DNA of 64,000 nt, taken from contig NZ_FOFM01000006.1 of the NCBI RefSeq assembly GCF_900110875.1, forward strand, positions 62,001 through 126,000. The letters run 5' to 3'. Shown one piece after another: positions 46,080-54,831 of this stretch. The notes under the pieces were generated by a model, which was not told the DNA's origin, did not search any database, and saw only the letters and a program-made list of their open reading frames with translations. This stretch comes from Pseudovibrio axinellae (GTDB taxonomy: Bacteria > Pseudomonadota > Alphaproteobacteria > Rhizobiales > Stappiaceae). The stretch's first letter is position 1; the number at the start of each line of letters is the position of its first letter. A program made the translations under genes and the position numbers.

Positions 46080-46358
46080 TTACGGCAGTTCAAGGCGCTC
46101 TTTTTGTGTCACTTCCGCGAGCCTGCTGGACTTCACTGACGCACTGCGGCTCCCCACGACAACAACATCGAAAGGTCTTTTGTATTCAGTATCTTGCGCA
46201 ACAACAAAACTGATACGCAACAGGAGGGCCATCCCGACAAGGACAAGCAGTGCCAAGAAAGAAATGAGCAAATTTAAGAAGCGGTCCGCTTTCGCAGCCG
46301 CAGAGGGAACTTTCTTAGTTTTTCGAATTGTCTCAATCCTGCTTTGGCTACAACGCAC
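46080..46358 (-). CDS. Possible small single-helix membrane protein
   Basis: A 92-codon frame with a basic N-terminus, one strong membrane helix (FLNLLISFLALLVLVGMALL, residues ~27-46) and a polar C-terminus. The start would be GTG with only a weak ribosome-binding site. No family recognised. It stands alone between the met operon promoter and the DUF2336 gene, so it may be real but is weakly supported. Confidence 0.4.
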   Translation of the reverse strand: MRCSQSRIETIRKTKKVPSAAAKADRFLNLLISFLALLVLVGMALLLRISFVVAQDTEYKRPFDVVVVGSRSASVKSSRLAEVTQKERLELP

Positions 46359-46439
46359 CTGGCGGGATTAAACACGAGCATCGCCTAAGGTGGCCTTTGG
46401 AAAGATATTCGACTTTAGGATTAAATAGACAAAAGAAAA

Positions 46440-46457
46440 GGGCCGCAAAAGCGACCC
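46440..46457 (-). terminator. Terminator of the DUF2336 gene
   Basis: On the minus strand GGGTCGC / GCGGCCC (one G-U pair) with a 4-nt loop is followed by TTTTCTTTTG, 28 nt beyond the stop. Confidence 0.8.
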
Positions 46458-46484
46458 CAAAAATCAACGTGGTTGGATATCAGG

Positions 46485-47570
46485 CTAAGCCATCCATTGC
46501 TCTTTCCAAGTTATAAACTGCTTATATGCCTTCTGCTGGTCCAAGGCTTGATAAGACTTCAGCGCGTCTTCTCGCTGAGAGTTTGAAAGCCGATAGCGCC
46601 ACGGCCCGATCTTCAAAAGAGCCTGAACCGTCATCATGCCGATACCAGATGCGCGAGACACAACCAAGAACGGCTCCGTATCATTGCGAACAGTCCAGTG
46701 CTGAGCCTCTGAATGCCCGATACCTGCCAGCATTGCAAAAGCAGCAACAGCTTCGGCAAATCGGTCTTCTTCAGCAAAAACGCGCAAAGCCCCCTCATTG
46801 AGCTTGCCTTCACGAACCAGTTCCATGACGCGACCACGGCCGGTTTCAAAATCGTACCGCCCAAGCCAGAATTCATTTGAGAGCTTTCCTGCTGCAATAC
46901 GGGCCGCTTTGGGAAGCTTTCCAGCAACGTCAGTGGCGCCCTCTTTAATGAGCTGCCTGCGCACTTGCTCACTAGCAAAGTTGATAAGAGCTTCAATATG
47001 CGCGTCAGCAAGATCAGCCCTCTGCCCCAGAGCCAGCTGGAGCACTTCATCTCCATGCGCATCATTGACCAACACATTGACTGTACGCTGCCCAAGGACT
47101 GCGCCTTCATTTGCTGCAACAGTCTGCTTCACCTCGGTATTTCCGTGATTAACCAGAACATCACTGATGTTTTCAGAGATAATGTCGCGCTGCGCGATAG
47201 CCAACCGGTGCTCATCACCCTTGTCACGAGCAATATTCACCAAATCCCGTTCGCGTAAAACGTTTGACCGTCGCAGGAGCGGCTCTGCGATTTCAATCTC
47301 GTCAAAAGCAAGTTTGCGGACCGTCTGTTCAGGGGCACGTCGCACCTCAGCCAGCTGCTGCGCCATATAACTTAACGCATGCTGCTCAACCATTTCTGAG
47401 AGCCTAAGCATGACATTGTCGTAAATGTCGATTTGGTCGTCTGAACATCGTTCCCAAGTACGCGCAAACAAAAGAGCCACATGACGCGCGAGTTCTGAAC
47501 GACGCTCAATATTCTGCTCAAGCGCAAGAGATTTAAAATCAACGATATGAGAAGCCAAGTCAGATGACAT
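46485..47570 (-). CDS. DUF2336 domain protein
   Basis: A 361-residue helical, HEAT-like cytoplasmic protein matching DUF2336: AFDEIEIAEPLLRRSNVLRE and RDIISENISDVLVNHGNTEV are typical, with repeated helical pairs (LAIAQR ... VSDVLV, RQLIKEGATD). Some relatives in Caulobacter and Rhodobacterales are linked to envelope, motility or c-di-GMP processes, but the molecular role is unknown. It is a single gene with its own terminator. Confidence 0.85.
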   Translation of the reverse strand: MSSDLASHIVDFKSLALEQNIERRSELARHVALLFARTWERCSDDQIDIYDNVMLRLSEMVEQHALSYMAQQLAEVRRAPEQTVRKLAFDEIEIAEPLLRRSNVLRERDLVNIARDKGDEHRLAIAQRDIISENISDVLVNHGNTEVKQTVAANEGAVLGQRTVNVLVNDAHGDEVLQLALGQRADLADAHIEALINFASEQVRRQLIKEGATDVAGKLPKAARIAAGKLSNEFWLGRYDFETGRGRVMELVREGKLNEGALRVFAEEDRFAEAVAAFAMLAGIGHSEAQHWTVRNDTEPFLVVSRASGIGMMTVQALLKIGPWRYRLSNSQREDALKSYQALDQQKAYKQFITWKEQWMA

Positions 47571-48092
47571 TTAATACACCGATGGGATACGCAAACTCAC
47601 TCAAAACTAAGAAACAGGATTAAACAAAACCTGACTCGATCTATTAGCTTTTTAGTAAATTTCAAAAAAACATGCACTCACATATATCAGAGCAACCACA
47701 AAAAAGCGCGACTTTCCTTAACGTTTCATCTAACTAAAAGAAATTTGAATAAATAGATATGCAATTTCAGATAGTTATCACACTAGCAACAAACGTGAGG
47801 TCAAGCACGGCCCCGCCTCATGCCAGCAGCTGCGCAGATTGTCACGCCTCTTCTTTTTCCAAGTTTCTAGATCTCAGAGGAAAAAAGCTCCGCAGATACG
47901 GCCTCTCAATTCCATACAAGCTGCTATTCTCTTAACAAATGAACTTTCGAGTCGGCCTGAAATGGCCTCATATGTTTCACTCGAAACACCAGCACAACGA
48001 TTCCGTTTGATCTTGCGAAACAATAAAATTGTCTTGCCTGACCTCACCTCAATTTACGTTGATTTCGACTCGCAACAGGATATTCTTTCCGC
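47571..48092. other. Divergent intergenic region between DUF2336 gene and oxyR
   Basis: About 520 nt. It must contain promoters for both genes. Short plus-strand frames overlap the oxyR start but are out of frame. No RNA gene or peroxide-regulated gene (katA, ahpC) is seen next to oxyR. Confidence 0.5.
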
Positions 48093-48983
48093 ATGCTTAC
48101 CGTTAAACAGCTCCGCTATTTTGTCGCCGTCCAGCAGCATCGCCATTTTGGAAATGCGGCTGAAAACGTCTGCGTTTCCCAACCAGCGCTCTCCATGCAA
48201 ATCCGAGATATGGAAAAAGAGTTGGGTCTATCTCTTATGGAGAGGAACGCCCATCATGTACGCCTAACACCTGAAGGTGAGGAAGTTGCCGAGCGAGCAA
48301 ATGAAATTCTGCGAGCACTGCAAGATCTAAGGGACTACGCCGAACAAGTCGCAGCTCCGCTAAGTGGGCAAATACGCCTTGGTGTAATTCCCTCCCTTGC
48401 GCCCTACATTCTTCCAAAGCTTCTGCCAGTTTTGGCAACCCAGTACCCGAAGTTGCAACTCGACCTTCGCGAAACCGTGACAGCAACGCTCATAGCTGAG
48501 CTCAAGCAAGGGCATTTAGATGTCGTGCTCGCTGCCCTTCCCGTTGATGAAGCTGGTCTGGAAGAGTTGGAAATCTTCGAAGATCACTTTCTACTCGCTG
48601 TTTCAAGCGCTCGCCAGATTGATGAACGCACAAAAATAGGGCCAGGTGACCTGGCCAAAGAGAACCTTCTGCTTCTTGAAGAAGGACACTGCCTCAGAGA
48701 TCAGACTTTGAGCTTTTGCGGATCGACCAGACAAAGCGGCACAGCAAATGTTGGAGCCACCAGTATCGCGACCGTCCTGCATATGGTTGCGGCCGGTTAT
48801 GGTGTCACCGTGTTGCCGCAGATATGCGCCGATACCGAAATTGCCGACGACCGGATTACACTCCTGCGGTTTGCTGAGCCAAAGGCATCACGTAGAATCG
48901 GTTTAATATGGAGAAAAACTTCACCTAAAAGCCAAGATTACAAAGCGCTTGCAGCGTGTTTACACAGCATCACAAACGAGTGA
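48093..48983 (+). CDS. oxyR: OxyR, peroxide-sensing LysR regulator
   Basis: The 296-residue LysR-family protein has an N-terminal HTH (NVCVSQPALSMQIRDMEKEL). The redox pair is intact: Cys200 in EEGHCLRDQ and Cys209 in LSFCG, the same spacing as the E. coli Cys199-Cys208 disulphide switch. It senses H2O2 and activates antioxidant genes. No target gene is adjacent, so it acts at a distance. The start ATG begins the HTH directly. Confidence 0.92.
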   Translation: MLTVKQLRYFVAVQQHRHFGNAAENVCVSQPALSMQIRDMEKELGLSLMERNAHHVRLTPEGEEVAERANEILRALQDLRDYAEQVAAPLSGQIRLGVIPSLAPYILPKLLPVLATQYPKLQLDLRETVTATLIAELKQGHLDVVLAALPVDEAGLEELEIFEDHFLLAVSSARQIDERTKIGPGDLAKENLLLLEEGHCLRDQTLSFCGSTRQSGTANVGATSIATVLHMVAAGYGVTVLPQICADTEIADDRITLLRFAEPKASRRIGLIWRKTSPKSQDYKALAACLHSITNE

Positions 48984-49153
48984 ACCTAGTTAATCTAACC
49001 CGTTGCTGTGAATAACAGAAAAATATACATTGTGAACAGGTAGGAATTATCGATTTTCTACTAAGATATAGGATCTGAATTTGAAGAACGACTCTTTTAT
49101 GAAGCACTTTTCATATTCTAGATGCACATTATTACACCATTAAGTGGATTCAT

Positions 49154-49786
49154 TTGATCGGTATAAAACAGGAATCCAATAGCTTGAACAATAATATCGC
49201 CCATATTGTAGACCGTACGTTTTGCGAGCAACTTGCAAGCAGCCTTGACCGGCTACAAAAGGGCGTTGTTATGATTCAGGCAAACGGTCACATCCTGAGG
49301 TGCAACGAGTTCTCCAAACGCCTGATTGCCAGGGTGGCCCATTTCAAGATCACCAATAACAAGCTGGAGTTTACCGATCCCGCTCACCAGCGCGAATTCC
49401 AGAACGCGCAAAACCTGGCCACAGCGACGATCGACCTTGATGTACAACAAGAGTTAATCATTAGGCGTGATGAAGCTTTTTTACGCCCGATCCATATCAA
49501 CATTCGACTGATAGACACCGAGTTTGAAGACCTGTTTCTGCTCTTCATCACAGATCTGGAAACCCAGCAACATATCGATATTCAAAAGGCAACAGCCCTC
49601 TTCCGCCTGACAGATAAAGAAGCTGTCGTGTTGGAGCAGCTTTCAGGAACGAAAACAGAACCGAATATTGCAGCCGATCTGGACATTACAAAAAACACGC
49701 TGCGCACCCACCGTAAAAACATTTACGCAAAGCTCAATGTCAGTAGCCGGGTGGAACTTGCGATGCTTCTCTCAATTATCATTTAA
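49154..49786 (+). CDS. LuxR-type HTH regulator with N-terminal PAS-like domain
   Basis: The protein has about 210 residues with a C-terminal LuxR/FixJ HTH (FRLTDKEAVVLEQLSGTKTE ... ITKNTLRTHRKNIYAKLNV, residues ~148-205). The N-terminal ~130 residues resemble a PAS-like fold (GVVMIQANGHILRCNEFSKR). There is no receiver domain or autoinducer signature. The only starts are TTG (49154) or a later TTG (49184), so the exact N-terminus is uncertain. Target and signal unknown. Confidence 0.75.
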   Translation: MIGIKQESNSLNNNIAHIVDRTFCEQLASSLDRLQKGVVMIQANGHILRCNEFSKRLIARVAHFKITNNKLEFTDPAHQREFQNAQNLATATIDLDVQQELIIRRDEAFLRPIHINIRLIDTEFEDLFLLFITDLETQQHIDIQKATALFRLTDKEAVVLEQLSGTKTEPNIAADLDITKNTLRTHRKNIYAKLNVSSRVELAMLLSIII

Positions 49787-49813
49787 AAATGGGAGCATAC
49801 CGCTTCAATGTGC

Positions 49814-50440
49814 TTAGTTAGCTGAAACCCGGTAAACACACCGTCGGTCCCCATTTAAGATATGCTCAACGCGCTCGACCTGAACGTCTTTGCCGAGTAC
49901 ATCTTGGAACAGCTCCAGCTCAGAGCGACAAAAGTGCTGACAGGACCGAGCTGCTGCACAAATGGAACAGTGGTTTTCTGCAAGGAGAAAGCTCCCGTCC
50001 TCATCCTCAATGACCTCGGCCATATAGCCTTCTTCACTACGCTGCTCTGCAAGACACTCCAGTTTTTCTGGCAGGCTCTTGGCCTCTTTCATCGCAGTCA
50101 CGTAAGATTTGCGGGATTGGGCAGCACGTGCGTCAATGAGGTGCTGTAGGCCTTCATCGCCATAAAGCTCTTTGATATTGCCTAGCAAATCAACCAGTAC
50201 ACCGCTGTGATTATCCGGGAATTTCCGGTTGCCCGCCTCGGAAATTTGCCAGGTACGCCGAGGACGCCCGACAGTCCCTTTCAGGTCAACAAACTCAACA
50301 AGATCAGCATCTAGAAGCGCATCAAGATGTTGACGCACAGCAACAGCTGTCACGCCCAGATGTTTAGCCAAAACGGCTGCTGTATGTGGCCCACGCGATT
50401 TTAGCGCATACAACAATCTATCTTTTGTGCGGTCACTCAT
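49814..50440 (-). CDS. Winged-helix regulator with C-terminal cysteine cluster (SufR-like)
   Basis: The protein has about 208 residues with an N-terminal DeoR/ArsR-like winged helix (LAKHLGVTAVAVRQHLDALL; GTVGRPRRTWQISEAG). Near the C-terminus it carries four cysteines, ENHCSICAAARSCQHFC, a cluster resembling Fe-S-binding repressors of the SufR type. It may sense iron-sulfur or redox status. No suf genes are in the window. The start ATG 50440 is used; an ATG six codons upstream has no ribosome-binding site. Confidence 0.82.
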   Translation of the reverse strand: MSDRTKDRLLYALKSRGPHTAAVLAKHLGVTAVAVRQHLDALLDADLVEFVDLKGTVGRPRRTWQISEAGNRKFPDNHSGVLVDLLGNIKELYGDEGLQHLIDARAAQSRKSYVTAMKEAKSLPEKLECLAEQRSEEGYMAEVIEDEDGSFLLAENHCSICAAARSCQHFCRSELELFQDVLGKDVQVERVEHILNGDRRCVYRVSAN

Positions 50441-50458
50441 AAGTATCTCATAGCACAT

Positions 50459-50829
50459 TTGAAATTATATGAAAAGTTTTCGCTTTCCAAATAAACATTT
50501 ACTGCCAGCCCATACTATAGGTAAACAGAGGATATTTATCACTCATATTTTTCGATCAACCTAGTATTACATGCAATGCAGAACGTCCGATTAGTCAACT
50601 CCACGCGGGTATATATGTAACATACAAATAGATGCTATGACTTTTCATAGATCCGGGAAAAATAACAGGCCATTATCCCCATTTTTCGAAAATTTACTTG
50701 CGATATCCATAGTATTTCAACGATCCTGCCCCCAATTTCTCATAGAGACCCTCGTTTCTTTTTGCGTAAACGCCCATAATCCCTATCAATAGGTCTTTGG
50801 AAATTTGTTGTTTCATAGTGGTGGGATTG
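50459..50829. other. AT-rich intergenic region, divergent promoters
   Basis: About 370 nt between the SufR-like gene and the GGDEF gene. A minus-strand 69-codon frame (50694-50903) overlaps the GGDEF coding start and has no support. No RNA or operator recognised. Confidence 0.45.
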
Positions 50830-52836
50830 ATGTCTGACTTGGACAGCACAAAGTACAACATAGAGTACCCCGAACACAGCAGGCTCCCTCGCACCGTAGG
50901 CAAGCCACTTCAACCATTTACTCAGTCGATCCTGCACGTCTACGAAAAGATGTTCGAACTACCCACCTTCATCATGATCAACCAATCCCAAAACCAGCAG
51001 GACACAGAACTCTTCGTTTCCGAAACCATCCAGCCATACAAAACACAGCTGAGCAGGTTCCTGTCTGCCATTACAGAACTGCCAATCACTGGAGATGAGG
51101 TACAGATTTTACCCCACTCCTTTAAGAAGGAGGATCAGGAGGCAAACGGGTGTTCATATCCCCCTTCCACACAACTGGTCGCGTTCATGCCACTCATCTT
51201 ACAACAGCGCGTTGTTGCATTGGTTGGCATCATGTACCACGCTCAACTCAGCACAGCCGCCACCTTTCCAAGAGCGCACTTACAAACCGCCTCAAACTCA
51301 GACCAACGCGAAAACGCCGATCTGACGAAAAAACTGAAAAGCTTTCGAAATCTGGCAAGGATTCTCGTACCGGGTCTGACACGTCTTCTCGCAGCCAATG
51401 ACATGAACGACAGGCTGCACACGAACGAGACGTCGCCGCGCACATGCACAAAACGCCCACTGAATCCTAAAGAGATTTTAACCGTCCGCAACATTGATCC
51501 TTTAACAGCTCTGCGGACAAGAGAGGGTTTTGAGCAGCGCATTTCAGACGCTATCGCAAACTTGAGTAGCCCAGACCAACGCGTTGCGTTGTTTTATGTG
51601 GATCTGGATCACCTCAAAGTAATCAATGACGCACACGGGCACGCAGCAGGCGACGCTGCCCTTGTTGCCGTCGCAGACCGACTTAAACAAATGGAATGCA
51701 ATACCATCACCGCACTTAGAATAGGTGGTGATGAGTACGCCCTGCTCCTGAAAGACACGACAAGTCAGCAGATACGGGCTCTTCTGGAGGAGCTTCCCTC
51801 AAAGCTCAGCTACCCATTCCATCACGACGATAGCGAAATCAGCCCCAAGGTCAGTATCGGAGCTGCGACCTTCCCCGATCATGCAAACAGCGCAAAAGAG
51901 CTCCAAGAATGCGCCGATACAGCTCTGTATCACGCAAAAAAACGCGGGCGAAACTGCACAAGCCTGTTCAATCAGGTGATGCGCACAAGGCTGGATCGCC
52001 AACTCAGCCTTCAGCAAACAACAAAGCAAGCGCTTATAGAAAACCAAGTCGGCACCGTTTTTCAGCCGATCATGTCAAGTCAAACAAACAAGATCAAAAT
52101 GCTCGAAGCTCGTCCAGAGTGGCCCGCGCAAATTCACGAGATTGCCCGAGGAGGCGACCTTTCTAAAATGTATGACAGCGCAAGCTTCAGCAGCATCCTT
52201 GGAAAAACTCTTATCACGGCAATCGTCCACGCCATGCGTGCCTGCCATAACACCCAACTGAAACATTGGGAGTTCTTGTTCAGGGTACCAGTCCCGTCAC
52301 TTCTGAAAGAAGGGTTTTGCGATGCGCTCAAATCCGTCTTGAGAGAAAACAACATCATGGCGGATAAGTTCACGCTGGAGATCCCCTCACGCACGCTGCT
52401 TCAGGCAAATACCCACTTCCTAATCGATGAGCTCAACGACCTGACAAAAACCGGTGTTAAATTGTGCATCAACCACTATGACTCTGGTGGGCTGAAGATA
52501 GAGCACTTTCAAAAGCTGAATATCGCTTACATCAAACTTCATGCAGGCTCGGTTGAGAAGCTATTTGAAGACAGCAAAACAGCCCGACTGCTCACTGCGG
52601 CAACCGAGTTCGCCCATGCGTTGGATATTGAAGTCATTCTCTCTGAAATTAAAAACAAAAGCACTGAGTATAAGCTGAGAAAACTAAGGGCAGAATATGT
52701 GCAAGGAGAACTCTACGCTCCAGCACAACATTTCTCCCAAATCTACGAAGCCTACGTGCCAGGCAAGTCTCAAAACACCAAACTCAAGCTAAACAGCACA
52801 AGGCTCTCACGGCAGCTGCTATCTATGGTAAATTAG
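50830..52836 (+). CDS. GGDEF diguanylate cyclase with degenerate EAL domain
   Basis: The 668-residue cytoplasmic protein has an N-terminal ~230 residues of unknown sensor fold. The GGDEF domain then shows GGDEY (299-303), with TALRTREGFEQRI and HGHAAGDAALVAVA blocks, likely active. The C-terminal EAL-like domain is degenerate: EAL is EAR (426-428), the DDFG loop is NHYDSGG, and the lysine/aspartate region is IKLHAGSV. Phosphodiesterase activity is therefore unlikely; the domain may bind c-di-GMP or be structural. The ATG at 50830 follows GGTGGGA. Confidence 0.88.
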   Translation: MSDLDSTKYNIEYPEHSRLPRTVGKPLQPFTQSILHVYEKMFELPTFIMINQSQNQQDTELFVSETIQPYKTQLSRFLSAITELPITGDEVQILPHSFKKEDQEANGCSYPPSTQLVAFMPLILQQRVVALVGIMYHAQLSTAATFPRAHLQTASNSDQRENADLTKKLKSFRNLARILVPGLTRLLAANDMNDRLHTNETSPRTCTKRPLNPKEILTVRNIDPLTALRTREGFEQRISDAIANLSSPDQRVALFYVDLDHLKVINDAHGHAAGDAALVAVADRLKQMECNTITALRIGGDEYALLLKDTTSQQIRALLEELPSKLSYPFHHDDSEISPKVSIGAATFPDHANSAKELQECADTALYHAKKRGRNCTSLFNQVMRTRLDRQLSLQQTTKQALIENQVGTVFQPIMSSQTNKIKMLEARPEWPAQIHEIARGGDLSKMYDSASFSSILGKTLITAIVHAMRACHNTQLKHWEFLFRVPVPSLLKEGFCDALKSVLRENNIMADKFTLEIPSRTLLQANTHFLIDELNDLTKTGVKLCINHYDSGGLKIEHFQKLNIAYIKLHAGSVEKLFEDSKTARLLTAATEFAHALDIEVILSEIKNKSTEYKLRKLRAEYVQGELYAPAQHFSQIYEAYVPGKSQNTKLKLNSTRLSRQLLSMVN

Positions 52837-52866
52837 CGCTCAACTGACAGCGCAAAGAGAACACGT

Positions 52867-53193
52867 GTGAGCAAAACCAAACGACAACGGGCTATAAGCG
52901 ACACACTTGAAACATTCATTCCCCGTGTCACCTATCTAGATGCCTCCGAAATTCGCAGAAAAGCGAACCAGCCGCACTTGCGTCACTTACCAGTTCGCAT
53001 CGCAGTGCTTCTGGCAACCACCAGCTATGTGCGTCACCAATACACAAACTATGATGATTTACTCGATGAAGGCCTGGATCGTGATGCCGCACGTTATTGC
53101 GTCGCCCACGATATGGAAACAATTATTGGAGAATGGGGAGGGAACATAACAGCAGAGGAGCTACTCGCCGCTCCGCAAGAAAGCGACGAGTAA
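52867..53193 (+). CDS. DUF2293-like small protein
   Basis: The 108-residue protein has YTNYDDLLDEGLDRDAARYC and GEWGGNITAEELLA, resembling the DUF2293 family (small basic/acidic helical proteins of unknown role). It starts at GTG 52867, 30 nt after the GGDEF gene, so it is probably co-transcribed. Function unknown. Confidence 0.7.
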   Translation: MSKTKRQRAISDTLETFIPRVTYLDASEIRRKANQPHLRHLPVRIAVLLATTSYVRHQYTNYDDLLDEGLDRDAARYCVAHDMETIIGEWGGNITAEELLAAPQESDE

Positions 53194-53206
53194 TAATTCA
53201 AATAGT

Positions 53207-53470
53207 TTATCGACAAACGCCAATAATCCAAACAAATGCTAGGAAAACGAGTGAGAGTGCTGGAATGATAATTGCGGGATAACCAAAGAACGCAATAGAA
53301 AGGCCCCAACCAACAAATATATTAGCACAGAAGTAATACTTGGCTTCATTGTTTCCATGCACTGCATCTTTAAATAGCCAGCCTAAAACTGGAAATAGAA
53401 ACAGTAACTTAAAGAAAATTGGATCTTCATCCTCTGCAGACGCAGCTGAAGACATAGTGATATCGCTCAT
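53207..53470 (-). CDS. Small two-helix membrane protein
   Basis: The 87-residue protein has two to three hydrophobic segments (FFKLLFLFPVLGWLF; YYFCANIFVGWGLSIAFFGY; AIIIPALSLVFLAFVWIIGV). No family recognised. Its stop lies 13 nt from the convergent DUF2293-like gene. The start has only a weak ribosome-binding site, but the clear membrane pattern and intact frame make it likely real. Confidence 0.6.
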   Translation of the reverse strand: MSDITMSSAASAEDEDPIFFKLLFLFPVLGWLFKDAVHGNNEAKYYFCANIFVGWGLSIAFFGYPAIIIPALSLVFLAFVWIIGVCR

Positions 53471-53797
53471 TGGGGTGCCCGTTTTTGTTTAATGGGGTAA
53501 ACACTTGCTTGACTTACATCAAGTTACCACCTGCGCGTATGCGTCACATCAGCACATCTACTTAGCGACAATAAGCTGAACCTAAACGATTCTTATCAAA
53601 AGCGTAGAAGCCTGACACTACCTCTAATCGCTCTATGGGTATGGCCATGCTTTGGTCACCGAAGAGACCAAACGCAGCGCGGCTCGACAATCCTAAGCAC
53701 AGCAACAACGCCCGACTTCACTTTGCAGCACAGCTCACAAATCACAACAGCTTTCGTCACTCCTCTTGTTATTTCTGCAAAACAAAGGGCGCCCAAA
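53471..53797. other. Intergenic region upstream of the GH18 gene
   Basis: About 330 nt. Open frames from 53635 and 53723 run into or overlap the GH18 gene but lack good starts. It probably contains divergent promoters. No other feature recognised. Confidence 0.45.
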
Positions 53798-54730
53798 ATG
53801 AATACTCCGCAAATAGTCATCTATACAGACAATACCAATGCAACTCTCTCCTCACTCGCCACAACCGAGTGTACAATCGGAATCCAGGCATTCATAAGCG
53901 GCGCAACATTCGGTTCCGACGGCACTTGCACGCTCAGCTACGATTGGCCTATGCAACAGGCAATCGCTCCCGAACCGTCAAGCGGAAAAACACAAGTCCA
54001 AATTGCACGCGAGAAAGGCTTAAAGGTACTTGCTGCTGTGGGTGGAGAAACCTTTTCCACCTCCGTTTGGCATCAATGCGATGCCAACATAGATGGTTTC
54101 GTCACTGCGCTAACTGACTTCGTGACCAGCAACAACTTTGACGGTATCGACATTGATTGGGAAGACAGTGCAGCTGCCATAGGACAGGGCGGATATAATG
54201 CCGTCGACTTTCTGGTCTCCTTAACGCAAAAACTAAAGGAAGCACTACCAACTGATCAGAACATGATTACCCATGCACCGCAACCACCTTACCTTGACCC
54301 CGAATGGTACGGCGGGCCCTATCTGGATGTTATGAGACAGGCAGGTGACGATATCGACTACCTCAATATCCAGTACTACAATAACCCAGCCTGGGTCGGC
54401 GATGACAACAACCCGGCCAGCGAAACTCAATATGTCGCTGGTACAGTCGGTTCGCCTCCTTTTTCCACCAGCATCGTTGGTTTGCAAACCCAGGGCCTGA
54501 AACCCTCGCAATTATTGATTGGTAAACCTACGACAGACCAGAATTCAGGCAGCGGCTACATCAGCGCGAGCGATGTCGCTACCTATATCATTGCGCCCTT
54601 ACGAGCCGCCTCTCAAGAGTTCGGCGGTGTCATGGGATGGCAATACGCGGTTTCGCCAGGGGGATCAGAAGTCGTAACCCAATGGATTTCGACAATCTCT
54701 ACAGCACTTAACCAACAAAATAAAAAGTGA
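53798..54730 (+). CDS. GH18 chitinase-like glycoside hydrolase
   Basis: The protein has about 310 residues and a TIM-barrel of glycoside hydrolase family 18. The catalytic DxxDxDxE is intact as DGIDIDWE (115-122; Glu122 is the acid). VLAAVGGETFSTSVW and YLNIQYYNN are the usual SxGG-like and substrate-stacking strands. No signal peptide is seen, although a 25-residue upstream extension from 53723 exists; it does not look like one either. It could act on chitin oligomers or be released otherwise. Single domain, no chitin-binding module. Confidence 0.85.
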   Translation: MNTPQIVIYTDNTNATLSSLATTECTIGIQAFISGATFGSDGTCTLSYDWPMQQAIAPEPSSGKTQVQIAREKGLKVLAAVGGETFSTSVWHQCDANIDGFVTALTDFVTSNNFDGIDIDWEDSAAAIGQGGYNAVDFLVSLTQKLKEALPTDQNMITHAPQPPYLDPEWYGGPYLDVMRQAGDDIDYLNIQYYNNPAWVGDDNNPASETQYVAGTVGSPPFSTSIVGLQTQGLKPSQLLIGKPTTDQNSGSGYISASDVATYIIAPLRAASQEFGGVMGWQYAVSPGGSEVVTQWISTISTALNQQNKK

Positions 54731-54779
54731 GCTCAGGCATAATCTAGACGCGAATAATTTTAGTCTTACCAACAAAAAA

Positions 54780-54804
54780 CGGCGGAGCATTGCTGCCCCG
54801 CCGG
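54780..54804 (-). terminator. Terminator of ettA
   Basis: On the minus strand CGGCGGGGC...GC-CCGCCG forms a GC-rich stem followed by TTTTTTGTTGG, ~28 nt beyond the ettA stop. Confidence 0.8.
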
Positions 54805-54831
54805 TTTGAAAAACTAATACAAACTCATAGT

